Notes: generated by a model not told the origin, from the sequence alone. DNA of 64,000 nucleotides from Streptomyces sp. NBC_00344 (GCF_036088315.1 NZ_CP107996.1:3428501-3492500), one strand, 5' to 3'. Shown: positions 16,908-25,386, counted from the first letter of the stretch. Made by a program: numbers and translations.

Positions 16908-17675
16908 TCAGCCCACAGGCTTCGCGTAGTGAAGATCCACCGTGCCCGAGTAACCGGGGAGGGTCGTCACCCGGTGCTCATCGACCTTCCAGCCCAGCCC
17001 GTAGGCCTTCACATACTGCTGGTAGTTCCTGATCGCCGTGGAAGCGTTGAGCGCCGCCCTGAGCCTGTCCGTATTGCCGACGGCCGTCACCTTGTACGGC
17101 GGCGAGTAGACGCGTCCCTGCAGGATGAGTGTGTTCCCGACGCACCGCACCGCACTGGTTGTGATCAGTCGCTGGTCCATGACCTTGATGCCCTGGGCGC
17201 CGCCCTGCCAGAGGGCGTTGACGACCGCCTGCAGATCCTGCTGGTGGATCACCAGGTCATTGGGCTGCGGAGCTGGATAGCCCGGATTGGCGGTGGCGTT
17301 GGGCGGAGCGTCGTCGAGTGTGACGGTCAGTGCCGGTCCGCTGACCTTCTGGGTGCCCGCAGACTTCTCCAGGGCCCTGAGTTGGACGTCCTCCGCTTTT
17401 GTGCTCCTGTCGTCACGCTGAGCGAGTGCGTCCACGTCATCGCGCACGGTAGCGGTGGATTCATCGAGCGCTTTGTTCTTGTCGCTGCGCTCCTGGATGA
17501 GGTCCGAAAGTTTCAGCATGGACGCATCGGTACGGATATCCGTGCCTTTGGCAGTATTGAAACTCGTGACGAAGATGAGGCCGGCCAGCGCGAAAACGGC
17601 GGCGGTGAGCACCCGGACCGGACGCCGGAACCAGCGGCGGTCAGCACCTGCGGGAGAGTCGCCAGAATTGCTCAA
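16908..17675 (-). CDS. DUF881 family protein
   Basis: A 255-residue protein from the TTG at 17675; a GTG at 17696 is an alternative, but a GGAAGGAG ribosome site lies between the two and favours the TTG. It has an N-terminal membrane helix (VLTAAVFALAGLIFVTSF), a coiled-coil-like stretch (LKLSDLIQERSDKNKALDES) and the DUF881 domain with PNDLVIHQQDLQAVVNALWQ, GAQGIKVMDQRL and VGNTLILQGRVYSPPY. The architecture is reminiscent of division-site proteins of actinobacteria and firmicutes. Function unknown. It is divergent from crgA, a cell-division regulator, across about 150 bases, a neighbourhood conserved in actinobacteria. Confidence 0.87.
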   Translation of the reverse strand: MSNSGDSPAGADRRWFRRPVRVLTAAVFALAGLIFVTSFNTAKGTDIRTDASMLKLSDLIQERSDKNKALDESTATVRDDVDALAQRDDRSTKAEDVQLRALEKSAGTQKVSGPALTVTLDDAPPNATANPGYPAPQPNDLVIHQQDLQAVVNALWQGGAQGIKVMDQRLITTSAVRCVGNTLILQGRVYSPPYKVTAVGNTDRLRAALNASTAIRNYQQYVKAYGLGWKVDEHRVTTLPGYSGTVDLHYAKPVG

Positions 17676-17822
17676 CGTACCCTTATCTCCTTCCACGCCC
17701 CGGAAGCACTACGCTAACGGACGCCCGGGGGAGGCAATGCGCCCTGTCGCTTCCTGGTCCGGGCACTTCCCTACACAGTTCCCTCTGCGCGGTCACGCAG
17801 CGCATCGACAGGAGAGTCCCTC

Positions 17823-18080
17823 GTGCCGAAGTCACGTATCCGCAAGAAGGCCGATTTCACACCGCCGCCCGTCAACAAGCAGGCGACTGCCATAAGGCTG
17901 AGCAATCGCAGCTGGGTGGCCCCGGTGATGCTCGCGTTCTTCTTGATCGGTCTCGCCTGGATCGTTGTCTTTTATGTGACGGAGGGTGATATGCCCATCA
18001 AGCCGTTCGGGAACTGGAACATCGTGGCCGGCTTCGGCTTCATCGCCGCTGGCTTCGGCGTCTCCACCCAGTGGAAGTAG
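17823..18080 (+). CDS. crgA: Cell division protein CrgA
   Basis: This 85-residue protein starts at a GTG behind AGGAGAG. It has a basic N-terminus ([16 protein letters not shown]) and two membrane helices ([18 protein letters not shown] and [16 protein letters not shown]), ending in STQWK. That is the classic CrgA layout. In Streptomyces CrgA restrains FtsZ ring formation during growth before sporulation; in mycobacteria it recruits division and wall enzymes. It is divergent from the DUF881 gene and convergent with the rhomboid gene. Confidence 0.95.
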   Translation: MPKSRIRKKADFTPPPVNKQATAIRLSNRSWVAPVMLAFFLIGLAWIVVFYVTEGDMPIKPFGNWNIVAGFGFIAAGFGVSTQWK

Positions 18081-18147
18081 CCGTCCGCTTTCACACGTCC
18101 CCGAGGGAGCCCGCGGACCCTCCGAGCACGTCAAGCCTTGCCCTTAG

Positions 18148-18348
18148 TTATCCACAGCGCTATCCACAGCCGGGGAAAACTCAGAAGATCTGTGGATAAC
18201 TTGACGAGTGTTGACGCCGGTGTGACTAGCTGGCGCCATACCACAGCAGCGGCTCGCCCCTTGCCCTTACTGGGAAGACCCAGGTCAGGGACAAGGGGCA
18301 CATCTGTTCCCCACGGGATGCACAGGATTCGCCACGCGCTGTGGACAA
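18148..18348. promoter_or_regulatory. DnaA-box cluster between convergent genes
   Basis: Four boxes lie in 200 bases: TTATCCACA at 18148-18156, CTATCCACA at 18160-18168, TTATCCACA on the minus strand at 18191-18199 and TTGTCCACA on the minus strand at 18340-18348. Three match the consensus TT(G/A)TCCACA exactly. crgA and the rhomboid gene converge here, so no promoter is expected, and the boxes are more likely to bind or titrate DnaA than to regulate a gene. Confidence 0.75.
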
Positions 18349-18387
18349 CTCCGGCCCCGGTGAGACCGGCTCGGCTCCTGAACCGTC

Positions 18388-19284
18388 TCAGGTGAGCATG
18401 GCGGACCTGGCCAGCACCATCCCCAAGGTCACCACGAAGACCAGCGCGCAGGTCCCGTACTGCACCAGCGCCCGGCGCTCGCGCGGGGCGTGGATCATGC
18501 CGATCGCGACGATCACACCGGCGACCAGCCCGCCGATGTGTGCCTGCCAGGCGATACCGCTGAAGTAGAACGTGATGACCAGGTTGATCACCAGCAGCAC
18601 GATGATCGGACGCATGTCGTAGTTCAGGCGCCGCATCAGCACCGCGGTCGCGCCCAGCAGACCGAAGACGGCGCCCGAGGCGCCGAGCGACGGCTGGCTC
18701 GGAGAGGCCACGAGATAGGTCAGGGCGCTGCCTGCCAGCCCGGAAAGCAGATAAAGGGTGATGTAGCGCACCCGTCCGAGCGCCGCTTCCAGCGGAGCGC
18801 CGATCCACCACAGGCTGAGCATGTTGAACCCGATGTGCCAGACCTGCTGATGCAGGAAGACAGAAGTCAGCAGCCGGTACCACTCACCGTCCGCGACGCC
18901 CTGGCTCGCAGGGAAAGGGGCCGGAGGCCAGCGTCCCACCAGAACCAGATCATCGATCAGCCGATTACCGACGGCCTGCACCGCGATGAACACCGCCACA
19001 TTGATCCCGATGAGGATCTTGGTGATCAGCCGGGGATCGGATGTCACCCCACCGCCCACCAGAGTGCGCGGCCGGCTCGCCGAAGCGGAATGCCCTGTTC
19101 CCGATCCGCTCCGCACGCATTCCGGGCAGTGGAATCCGACCGAAGCACTCACCATGCACTGCGGGCAGATGGGGCGCTCGCAGCGTGTGCAGCTGATTCC
19201 CGTCTCCACACCGGGATGCCGGTAGCAGCTGGGCAGACCGCTCGGTGACTTCTGCTGCTCCGGGCCTCCTGGCACCTGTTCCAT
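18388..19284 (-). CDS. Rhomboid family intramembrane serine protease
   Basis: The 298-residue protein starts at the ATG at 19284. A cytoplasmic zinc-ribbon-like N-terminus has CYRHPGVETGISCTRCERPI, then CPQC and HCPEC, i.e. paired cysteines that could bind zinc. Six or so membrane helices follow. The rhomboid motifs are HIGFNMLSLWWIG, the catalytic serine in GASGAVFGLLG and the histidine in WQAHIGGLVAG. It should cleave membrane proteins within the bilayer; substrates are unknown. The zinc-ribbon plus rhomboid architecture is common in actinobacteria. It is encoded after a cyclophilin gene on the same strand, with a hairpin between them. Confidence 0.92.
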   Translation of the reverse strand: MEQVPGGPEQQKSPSGLPSCYRHPGVETGISCTRCERPICPQCMVSASVGFHCPECVRSGSGTGHSASASRPRTLVGGGVTSDPRLITKILIGINVAVFIAVQAVGNRLIDDLVLVGRWPPAPFPASQGVADGEWYRLLTSVFLHQQVWHIGFNMLSLWWIGAPLEAALGRVRYITLYLLSGLAGSALTYLVASPSQPSLGASGAVFGLLGATAVLMRRLNYDMRPIIVLLVINLVITFYFSGIAWQAHIGGLVAGVIVAIGMIHAPRERRALVQYGTCALVFVVTLGMVLARSAMLT

Positions 19285-19328
19285 CGGGGCTCGCTCCCTC
19301 GTCTCGTACGGGCCGCGTACGCAATGCA

Positions 19329-19361
19329 CCGCCCCGCTCGTCATACGGACGAACGGGGCGG
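19329..19361. terminator. Terminator after the cyclophilin gene
   Basis: CCGCCCCG pairs with CGGGGCGG, extended by TCGTC/GACGA around an ATACG loop with one mismatch. It lies 35 bases after the cyclophilin stop. Confidence 0.7.
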
Positions 19362-19395
19362 GTGGTTCCCGTATCGCGTACGGGAAGAGGCGTAC

Positions 19396-19929
19396 TCAGC
19401 TCGCGCGGTTCTCGACGATCACGGTCTCGATGACAATGTCCTGGAGCGGGCGGTCGGTCCGCGCGTTGGTCGGGGTGGCGATGATCTCGTCCACAACCTT
19501 CTGGCTGGCCGGGTCGGCGACCTCGCCGAAGATGGTGTGCTTACGGGTCAGCCACGCCGTCGGCGCGACGGTGATGAAGAACTGCGAGCCATTGGTGCCC
19601 GGCCCGGCATTGGCCATGGCGAGCAGATACGGCTTGTCGAAGGCCAGGTCGGGGTGGAACTCGTCGCCGAACTCATAGCCCGGGCCACCGGTGCCGTTAC
19701 CCAGCGGATCGCCGCCCTGGATCATGAAGCCACCGATCACCCGGTGGAAGACCGTGCCGTCGTACAGCCTGTCCGTGGACTTCTTACCGGTCGCCGGGTG
19801 AGTCCACTCGCGCTCGCCCTGCGCGAGCTCCACAAAGTTCTTGACCGTCTTGGGCGCGTGGTTCGGCAGCAACCGCACCTCGATGTCGCCGTGGTTGGTC
19901 TTGAGGGTGGCGTAAAGCTGCTCGGCCAC
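19396..19929 (-). CDS. Cyclophilin-type peptidyl-prolyl cis-trans isomerase
   Basis: This 177-residue single-domain cyclophilin starts at a GTG and has no signal peptide, so it should act in the cytoplasm. Active-site landmarks are FHRVIGGFMIQGGDP (Arg, Phe, Met, Gln), LAMANAGPGTNGSQFFI and HTIFGEV. The Trp of human CypA that contacts cyclosporin is replaced by His in the HTIFG position, as in many bacterial cyclophilins. It catalyses proline isomerisation during protein folding. It stands alone, with a terminator between it and the rhomboid gene. Confidence 0.93.
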   Translation of the reverse strand: MAEQLYATLKTNHGDIEVRLLPNHAPKTVKNFVELAQGEREWTHPATGKKSTDRLYDGTVFHRVIGGFMIQGGDPLGNGTGGPGYEFGDEFHPDLAFDKPYLLAMANAGPGTNGSQFFITVAPTAWLTRKHTIFGEVADPASQKVVDEIIATPTNARTDRPLQDIVIETVIVENRAS

Positions 19930-20199
19930 GATGTGCCTTCCGTAAGTCTTCTCTGACGTTCACCGATCCTCGCACGGACCACCGTGGTACGGAGAAAAGC
20001 GGCCGAGTCGTCGCTGAATCGGCGCGCCCACGACCGAACCGTGGCATTCTCGACGCCGAGACCCCCTTGCACCACAATGACCGATCTTGCCTATCTGACC
20101 CGGATGCCCGCCCACACGTGCCGCGATGGCCCGGGGCAGGCATGATTTCGAAAAGGGTGGAAAGGCGAATTACACAACGCCACCGACGAGGAGGATCCC

Positions 20200-20892
20200 G
20201 TGACCCGCATGGACAGCGTGCGCGCCGCGACCGGTACGGCGAAGGAAAGCGTGCTGCACGCCGCGGAAGTGGTGGCACCCTACGCCGGAACGGCCAAGGA
20301 ACAGGCCACGCATTACGCCACCGAAGCACGCGTACGGCTGGCTCCCAAGGTCTCGCTCGCAGCACAGCAGGCCAGGAATCAGTACGACGAGCGCCTCGCA
20401 CCGCATGTCGAACAGGCCCTCACCCATGTCCCGCCGAAGGTCGACGCGGCGGCCCACCGGGCCGGTAAGGCGGCCAGGCAGGCGCAGAGCCAGCTCGCAC
20501 CCCACGTCGAGCAGGCCTTGGCAGCAGCCGGGCCGGTACGTGAGGAAGCGATGGCCCGCAGTACGGCCGCACTGGCAGCGCTGCGTGGGCAGGTCTCACC
20601 GAAGGAGATCCAGAAGCTGGTCAGAAAGCACGAGCGACGGGCGAGGGCGGGCCGGCTGGCCAAGGGGCTTCTCGTCATCAGCGTGCTGACCGGCGGTGCC
20701 TTCGCCGCTTGGAAGTGGTGGGACAAGCAGGCCAACCCCGACTGGCTGGTCGAGCCGCCGGCCCCCACCGAAGTGTCCGACCGGCCGAACCTGAATGCGG
20801 TCGACGGCAGCGCCGCCGCTCTCGACCCTGAGGTACAGGCCAAGCAGGCCGAAGCCGAGGCAGACGACACAGACCGCGATGACCGTCCGTAA
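20200..20892 (+). CDS. DUF5324-type protein with one membrane helix
   Basis: The 230-residue product starts at a GTG behind GAGGAGG. The first 150 residues are Ala-rich and predicted helical with repeated APHVEQAL and related segments (apolipoprotein- or coiled-coil-like heptads), then a basic patch (KHERRARAGRLAKG), one membrane helix (LLVISVLTGGAFAAWKWW) and an acidic tail. This matches what I know as DUF5324 of streptomycetes. Function unknown. The amphipathic N-terminal half might lie on the membrane or bind nucleoid or cytoskeletal elements; that is speculation. Confidence 0.78.
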   Translation: MTRMDSVRAATGTAKESVLHAAEVVAPYAGTAKEQATHYATEARVRLAPKVSLAAQQARNQYDERLAPHVEQALTHVPPKVDAAAHRAGKAARQAQSQLAPHVEQALAAAGPVREEAMARSTAALAALRGQVSPKEIQKLVRKHERRARAGRLAKGLLVISVLTGGAFAAWKWWDKQANPDWLVEPPAPTEVSDRPNLNAVDGSAAALDPEVQAKQAEAEADDTDRDDRP

Positions 20893-21013
20893 GAGTCCGG
20901 CCATAGGAACACGGCTCTGAGGATCAGGCACTGAGGGGTCCGTCACAGGACCTCCAGGTGAGACCCACCCCCCGAGGCCGCGACGCCGGAGACGCACTGG
21001 ACAGCGGGATACG

Positions 21014-21058
21014 AACGAGGGGCGCCCGAAGACTCAATGTCTTCGGGCGCCCCTCGTT
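21014..21058. terminator. Strong bidirectional terminator, 20-bp stem
   Basis: Perfect 20-base arms with a TCAAT loop; the plus side continues into T residues (CGTTTT). It ends the DUF5324 transcript on the plus strand and the tRNA-Ala transcript on the minus strand. Confidence 0.9.
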
Positions 21059-21081
21059 TTCGCTCTGCTGAGCGGGTTCTG

Positions 21082-21154
21082 TGGAGCCTAGGGGAGTCGA
21101 ACCCCTGACATCTGCCATGCAAAGACAGCGCTCTACCAACTGAGCTAAGGCCCC
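21082..21154 (-). tRNA. tRNA-Ala (anticodon TGC)
   Basis: 73 bases on the minus strand. Acceptor GGGGCCT/AGGCTCC with a G-U pair, D arm TTAGCTCAGTTGGTAGAGC, anticodon loop TTTGCAT with TGC, and T arm with GGTTCGACTCC are clear. CCA is not encoded. Confidence 0.96.
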
Positions 21155-21306
21155 CGGAACGGGTTGGTGCGAGACAAGACTACCGGGTGACTGGGGGTAT
21201 CTCGCAAAACGATTGGGACTCCCGGTCCGCGACCACGCTCCGTAAGATGCTCGACGAGGTTCGCGGCAGCGAAGTCGCCGCACTGGGGAAGCGATGGGGA
21301 GACGCA

Positions 21307-21855
21307 ATGGACGCAGCACAGCAGGAAGCCACCGCGAGAGCGAGGGACCTTCAGCGCAGTTGGTACGGGGAGCCGCTGGGGGCGCTCTTCCGTCGCCTCA
21401 TCGATGATCTGGGACTGAATCAGGCCCGTCTCGCCGCGGTGCTCGGGCTGTCCGCGCCCATGCTCTCCCAGCTGATGAGCGGCCAGCGCGCCAAGATCGG
21501 CAATCCGGCCGTTGTCCAGCGTGTGCAGGCTCTCCAGGAACTGTCCGGCCTGGTCGCAGACGGCAGCGTCAGCGCGGGAGAGGCGACCGACCGGATGGAA
21601 GAGATCAAGAAGTCGCAGGGCGGATCGGTCCTCTCCAACACCGGTCAGACCACTTCCGGCTCGGGTGCGCCGACCGTGCGCCGGGTGGTGCGGGAGATCC
21701 AGTCGCTGCTCCGGTCGGTGTCCGCCGCCGGAGACATCATCGATGCCGCGAACACACTCGCCCCCACCCACCCCGAACTGGCAGAGTTCCTCAAGGTGTA
21801 CGGCGCCGGGCGTACCTCGGATGCGGTCTCGCACTATGAGGCACACCAGAACTGA
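21307..21855 (+). CDS. Helix-turn-helix DNA-binding protein
   Basis: I choose the ATG at 21307 (MDAAQQEATARARDLQRSWY), preceded by GGGGAG; in-frame starts at 21247 and 21187 lie closer to the tRNA and lack ribosome sites. The 182-residue protein has an XRE-like HTH at about residues 30-70 (LGLNQARLAAVLGLSAPMLSQLMSGQRAKIG) followed by a helical region with a Ser/Gly/Thr linker. No ligand domain is recognised. It sits 43 bases before a membrane Ser/Thr kinase gene and is likely co-transcribed with it, so it may be a phosphorylation target; that is inference. Confidence 0.85.
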   Translation: MDAAQQEATARARDLQRSWYGEPLGALFRRLIDDLGLNQARLAAVLGLSAPMLSQLMSGQRAKIGNPAVVQRVQALQELSGLVADGSVSAGEATDRMEEIKKSQGGSVLSNTGQTTSGSGAPTVRRVVREIQSLLRSVSAAGDIIDAANTLAPTHPELAEFLKVYGAGRTSDAVSHYEAHQN

Positions 21856-21898
21856 GTCGGCGTCGCGGCTGAGTTGAGACGGGGGGCGGGCACAGTGC

Positions 21899-23206
21899 AT
21901 GGGTGAGGTCTTCGCCGGACGGTACGAACTGGTCGACCCGATCGGGCGCGGGGGCGTCGGGGCGGTCTGGCGCGCCTGGGATCATCGTCGCCGCCGCTAT
22001 GTGGCGGCGAAGGTGCTGCAGCAGAGCGACGCGCACACTCTGCTCCGCTTTGTGCGCGAGCAGGCGCTGCGGATCGATCACCCGCATGTGCTCGCCCCCG
22101 CCAGCTGGGCGGCGGACGACGACAAGGTGCTGTTCACCATGGATCTGGTGAGTGGGGGTTCGCTCGCGCATGTCATCGGGGACTACGGGCCGTTGCCACC
22201 TCGATTCGTCTGTACCCTCCTCGACCAGCTGCTGGCCGGGCTCGCCGCGGTGCATGCCGAGGGCGTAGTGCACCGAGACATCAAGCCGGCCAACATCCTC
22301 ATGGAGGCCACTGGAACAGGACGACCGCATCTGCGACTGTCCGACTTCGGAATCTCGATGCGCAAGGGTGAGCCCCGCCTCACCGACACCAACTATGTAG
22401 TGGGAACCCCCGGTTACTTCGCACCGGAACAGATGCTCGGCGCCGAGCCCGACTTCACGGCTGATCTCTTCGCACTCGGTCTGGTGGCTCTCTATCTGCT
22501 CGAGGGGGCCAGGCCCGATTCCCGGGCCCTGATGGAGCACTTCGCGGCCCACGGCACCCCTGGTGCGCCGCAAGGTGTCCCTGAGCCGCTGTGGCAGGTC
22601 ATCGCCGGGCTGCTTCAGCCGGACCCTGGGGCCAGATTCCGTACAGCAACGGGCGCCCGCAAGGCGCTGACTGCAGCCGTGGAGCTGCTTCCCGAGAGCG
22701 GTACCAGCGATGAACCTGTAGAGATCTTCGACCAGATCGGCCCACTTCCAGCCGGATTCGGGCCGGACGGACCGGCCCCGCGCCGGGCCACCGCGCCCTC
22801 CACGCACAGGACCTCCGCACAGCAGCCCCCACGCCAGCCTGCTCTGCCACAGCAACCAGAGCGTCCTCACTCCGACCCTCAACAGCAGCCACCACAGGGG
22901 CAATCGGTCGCGATGTCCGACACGGGCAGCTTCTATCTGGCTCCGCCACCACAGCTGCACCCCACATCCGCGCCTATCTCCGCCACCGCCTACGCCGCTC
23001 CGCATGGCGTGTCCCCCCTCCCTGCCCGGCCCCCCTACGAACAGCCCGGCACTTATCTGTACACCGCCCAGTCCGCGCAGGTTCCCACCCAGTCGGTGCC
23101 GGTCCGGCAGAAGCGGGCGGGGCCGCCCCCGAAGGTGGCGGTTCTTGTGCTGGTTCTCGCGGTGATCTGCTTCGCCGTGGGCATCTGGGCGCTGGCCCAG
23201 AGGTGA
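21899..23206 (+). CDS. Membrane-anchored Ser/Thr protein kinase without PASTA domains
   Basis: This 435-residue protein has a complete kinase domain (about 8-260): GRGGVGAVW, VAAKVL, HRDIKPANIL and DFGISM, so it should be active. The activation loop has LTDTNYVVGTPGY. A Pro/Gln-rich linker of about 150 residues leads to one membrane helix at the extreme C-terminus (VAVLVLVLAVICFAVGIWAL) with only AQR after it, so it has no external sensor. It therefore probably responds to cytoplasmic or membrane partners. It follows the HTH gene closely and converges on a secreted-protein gene. Substrates are unknown. Confidence 0.9.
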   Translation: MGEVFAGRYELVDPIGRGGVGAVWRAWDHRRRRYVAAKVLQQSDAHTLLRFVREQALRIDHPHVLAPASWAADDDKVLFTMDLVSGGSLAHVIGDYGPLPPRFVCTLLDQLLAGLAAVHAEGVVHRDIKPANILMEATGTGRPHLRLSDFGISMRKGEPRLTDTNYVVGTPGYFAPEQMLGAEPDFTADLFALGLVALYLLEGARPDSRALMEHFAAHGTPGAPQGVPEPLWQVIAGLLQPDPGARFRTATGARKALTAAVELLPESGTSDEPVEIFDQIGPLPAGFGPDGPAPRRATAPSTHRTSAQQPPRQPALPQQPERPHSDPQQQPPQGQSVAMSDTGSFYLAPPPQLHPTSAPISATAYAAPHGVSPLPARPPYEQPGTYLYTAQSAQVPTQSVPVRQKRAGPPPKVAVLVLVLAVICFAVGIWALAQR

Positions 23207-23242
23207 ACCGGGCCGAGGCCGCCCCGAGGGCGGGCGGATGAA

Positions 23243-24544
23243 CTACCAGGCGGAAGGCGGCCCGTACTGCTGCTGAGCCGGTGACCGCGGGCCTGAGCCA
23301 GCGCGGCGCCGGGCGATCAGTGTCCAGGCGCCCAGGCCCAGCACGAGGGCCGTTCCGGTACCGATACCGGCAGCGCCAACCACTGTCATGGCGCCACTCC
23401 GGGATTCCGGGTCGTCTGACGCGCCGAAGTCGGGCACCGCACCCTCATAGACAGGCGCGGACCTCTTCGCTCCCTTGACCCTCATCCGCAGCGTGACGCC
23501 GTACTTCTTCTGACCGAATTCCTTGGCGACGTCGGGGCTCAGGGAGACCGCCAGGTAGTAGTCCCCGGCCATCCGCGCCCCTCTGACGTCCTCGCTCGTA
23601 CTGAACCGGTTCTCGTACGCCACGGGCGCGATGGGCTCCAGCGCCGCCGACTTCGGCTTCCCGTCGTAGGCCGTACCCCCCGTGGCCACGCCCCCTCTGA
23701 CCGGGTTGTAGAGACGTACCGTGAGGGCGCTCGCGACGAAGCCGTCACCCGAGGAGCTGCCGAGGTCGGTGGTGGCGAAGAGCTGTTGCCCCCAGCCGAC
23801 CGGGACCCGGTAGAAGAGCGTCTGCCCCGGTGTGATCCGGTCTTCCCAGACCCCTGTGTCCAGCCCGGCCGCATCGTTGAACCCGGTTCCGCCCCGCGTT
23901 CGCTCCGATGCCCCGGCAGGTGGAACCGGTGAGGCCGACGGCCAGCTGGTGGGGGCTGCCGTCGGAGTGTTCACACCGGACTTCAGACCGGGTTCCGTGT
24001 CGAAGCGGATCTCCAGGTCCCAGTTCTCCTGCGTGGAAGCGGACTTGGTCTCCCGCTCGATCAGAACGTAGTAAGGACCCGCCGCCCGGCAGAACACACC
24101 GGCCGTGCCGACGGTGCGAGAGGCGTAGGCCGCGACGGGGCGGGGGTACTCGGCGGCACCGAACACAGCGTCCTCGTCATAGCCGCACGTGCCGCCCCTG
24201 GGGTCCTGGAGCGTCACTTTGATCCCGTCGCCGTATGCGACCTTTGTCTCCGGCCCCAGCCGGGGCACAGCGACCGCGGAGACATAGGCATTAGACGTCG
24301 CGTCCAGGTTCACCTGGTAGTACAGCTGTTGGCCGGGCCTGATCGAGGAGCGATAGACCGAGCCGGCCGCGAGCTGCTTCGCTTCCGTGCTGACAGCCGC
24401 GCCTGCGACCGTCTTCGCATGCGGGTCGAAGACGTACGGATCGGCATCGCCCACCGCGAGTGCCTGCACCGGCAGCGCACCCATCACCAAGATCGCCGCC
24501 GCCGCGGCCAGCGCGATCGAGCCGCCGCTGCGCTGCCTCTTCAC
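23243..24544 (-). CDS. Secreted, C-terminally membrane-anchored protein of unknown function
   Basis: Starting at the GTG at 24544 (VKRQRSGG) gives 433 residues with a typical Sec signal peptide (SIALAAAAAILVMGALPVQALA). Two similar beta-rich segments follow, each opening with a related phrase (SSIRPGQQLYYQVNLD and DRITPGQTLFYRVPVGWGQQ), separated by a Thr/Pro/Ser-rich linker. A C-terminal membrane helix (TVVGAAGIGTGTALVLGLGAWTLI) and a basic tail RRRAGSG anchor it. The repeated segments look like an internal duplication of an extracellular domain. I do not recognise a named family. A longer open frame upstream to 24889 is not supported. Confidence 0.8.
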   Translation of the reverse strand: MKRQRSGGSIALAAAAAILVMGALPVQALAVGDADPYVFDPHAKTVAGAAVSTEAKQLAAGSVYRSSIRPGQQLYYQVNLDATSNAYVSAVAVPRLGPETKVAYGDGIKVTLQDPRGGTCGYDEDAVFGAAEYPRPVAAYASRTVGTAGVFCRAAGPYYVLIERETKSASTQENWDLEIRFDTEPGLKSGVNTPTAAPTSWPSASPVPPAGASERTRGGTGFNDAAGLDTGVWEDRITPGQTLFYRVPVGWGQQLFATTDLGSSSGDGFVASALTVRLYNPVRGGVATGGTAYDGKPKSAALEPIAPVAYENRFSTSEDVRGARMAGDYYLAVSLSPDVAKEFGQKKYGVTLRMRVKGAKRSAPVYEGAVPDFGASDDPESRSGAMTVVGAAGIGTGTALVLGLGAWTLIARRRAGSGPRSPAQQQYGPPSAW

Positions 24545-25024
24545 CAGGTACCCCCTGTTGTCCGCACGGCAGCTGTGCTGCGCCGTGTTGCCGGCGTCAG
24601 CATCGCGACCGGAGGGATCACGACGACCCCACCGCGCCTCCTGGGGCCGCGGCGCCGTCCCATCCTGCCTCTCACGACACATCGCTGTCAGCGCACGCTG
24701 CTGAATCGGGCGCACAGCCGGCCCGGCCGGAGCCCCGACACGCGTACCCGTAAACGCTCCTGGCGCTGGGCTCCCGGCCAATGAGAGCGGACACTGCCGC
24801 AGCGCCGGCTTCGATCCTCGCCCGGGCCCGGCGCAGTACCCCGGGCGGCCTCGCGGTTTTGTTACCCAGCCGCCCGTCGCTGACGTCACGGCCTGACCAG
24901 CCTCCGGAGCACTTCAGTGCCACCACGGCCCAGCAGCAGGGAGCTCTTGTCCGCCCAGTCGGTGGCAGCCCTGGTACCCATCAGTCCCAGGGTCCTCAGC
25001 CAGAGGGGAGGCGAGGTTTTTCTC

Positions 25025-25045
25025 TCGCAAATCGTCTCTTTGCGA
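25025..25045. promoter_or_regulatory. Inverted repeat TCGCAAA-N7-TTTGCGA
   Basis: Perfect 7-base arms with a 7-base spacer in an unusually AT-rich patch (continuing AAAGGGAAACTAAGAT). The size and spacing suit a dimeric regulator of the XRE, TetR or MarR type. No start codon with a good ribosome site lies directly downstream on either strand, so its target is unclear. Confidence 0.5.
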
Positions 25046-25086
25046 AAGGGAAACTAAGATCGGTGCACTCCTGTCAGGTGTTGCAC

Positions 25087-25127
25087 ATGACTGAGCCCCA
25101 GCCGCTGTGCGGCTGGGGCTCAGTCAT
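25087..25127 (-). terminator. Terminator after the DLW-39 gene, 18-bp stem
   Basis: Perfect 18-base arms (ATGACTGAGCCCCAGCCG and complement) with a 5-base loop, 15 bases beyond the minus-strand DLW-39 stop codon. Confidence 0.85.
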
Positions 25128-25141
25128 CACGACGCTGTGTC

Positions 25142-25276
25142 TCACACACCCGAACCTGCGGGCACGGAGTCAGTCGCCTCCGTCCACAGGTCCTGCTCGG
25201 CGCGATCCGCCTGGATCTGGCGGTACACAAGGAGCCCGCCGATGGCAGCCAGTGCGACCAGGAGAAGCTTCTTCAC
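25142..25276 (-). CDS. DLW-39 family small protein, 44 aa
   Basis: The GTG at 25276 is preceded by GAGG. The peptide reads VKKLLLVALAAIGGLLVYRQ, then IQADRAEQDLWTEATDSV, i.e. a single N-terminal hydrophobic helix followed by the invariant AEQDLW(T/A)EATD block that names the actinobacterial DLW-39 family. Family members are about 39 residues and typically encoded close to gyrA and the tRNA-Ile/tRNA-Ala genes, exactly as here. Function unknown; likely a small membrane-associated peptide. Confidence 0.9.
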   Translation of the reverse strand: MKKLLLVALAAIGGLLVYRQIQADRAEQDLWTEATDSVPAGSGV

Positions 25277-25386
25277 CGCGCGACCTCGTCTTTCCTTGAC
25301 GTAAGGGACCTCTGCCGCCCGACTATACACACCGGCCGATACCGATCGGTGACCTAGTTCCACGCTATTGCCCCGGGGAATGCAAC

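Larger units (their letters stand above)
24545..25141. other. Long intergenic region with an inverted repeat and a terminator
   Basis: 597 bases without a convincing gene. It holds the promoter region of the secreted-protein gene, a 21-base inverted repeat at 25025-25045 and a strong hairpin at 25087-25127. Open frames on both strands look like shadows of GC-rich sequence. Confidence 0.55.
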
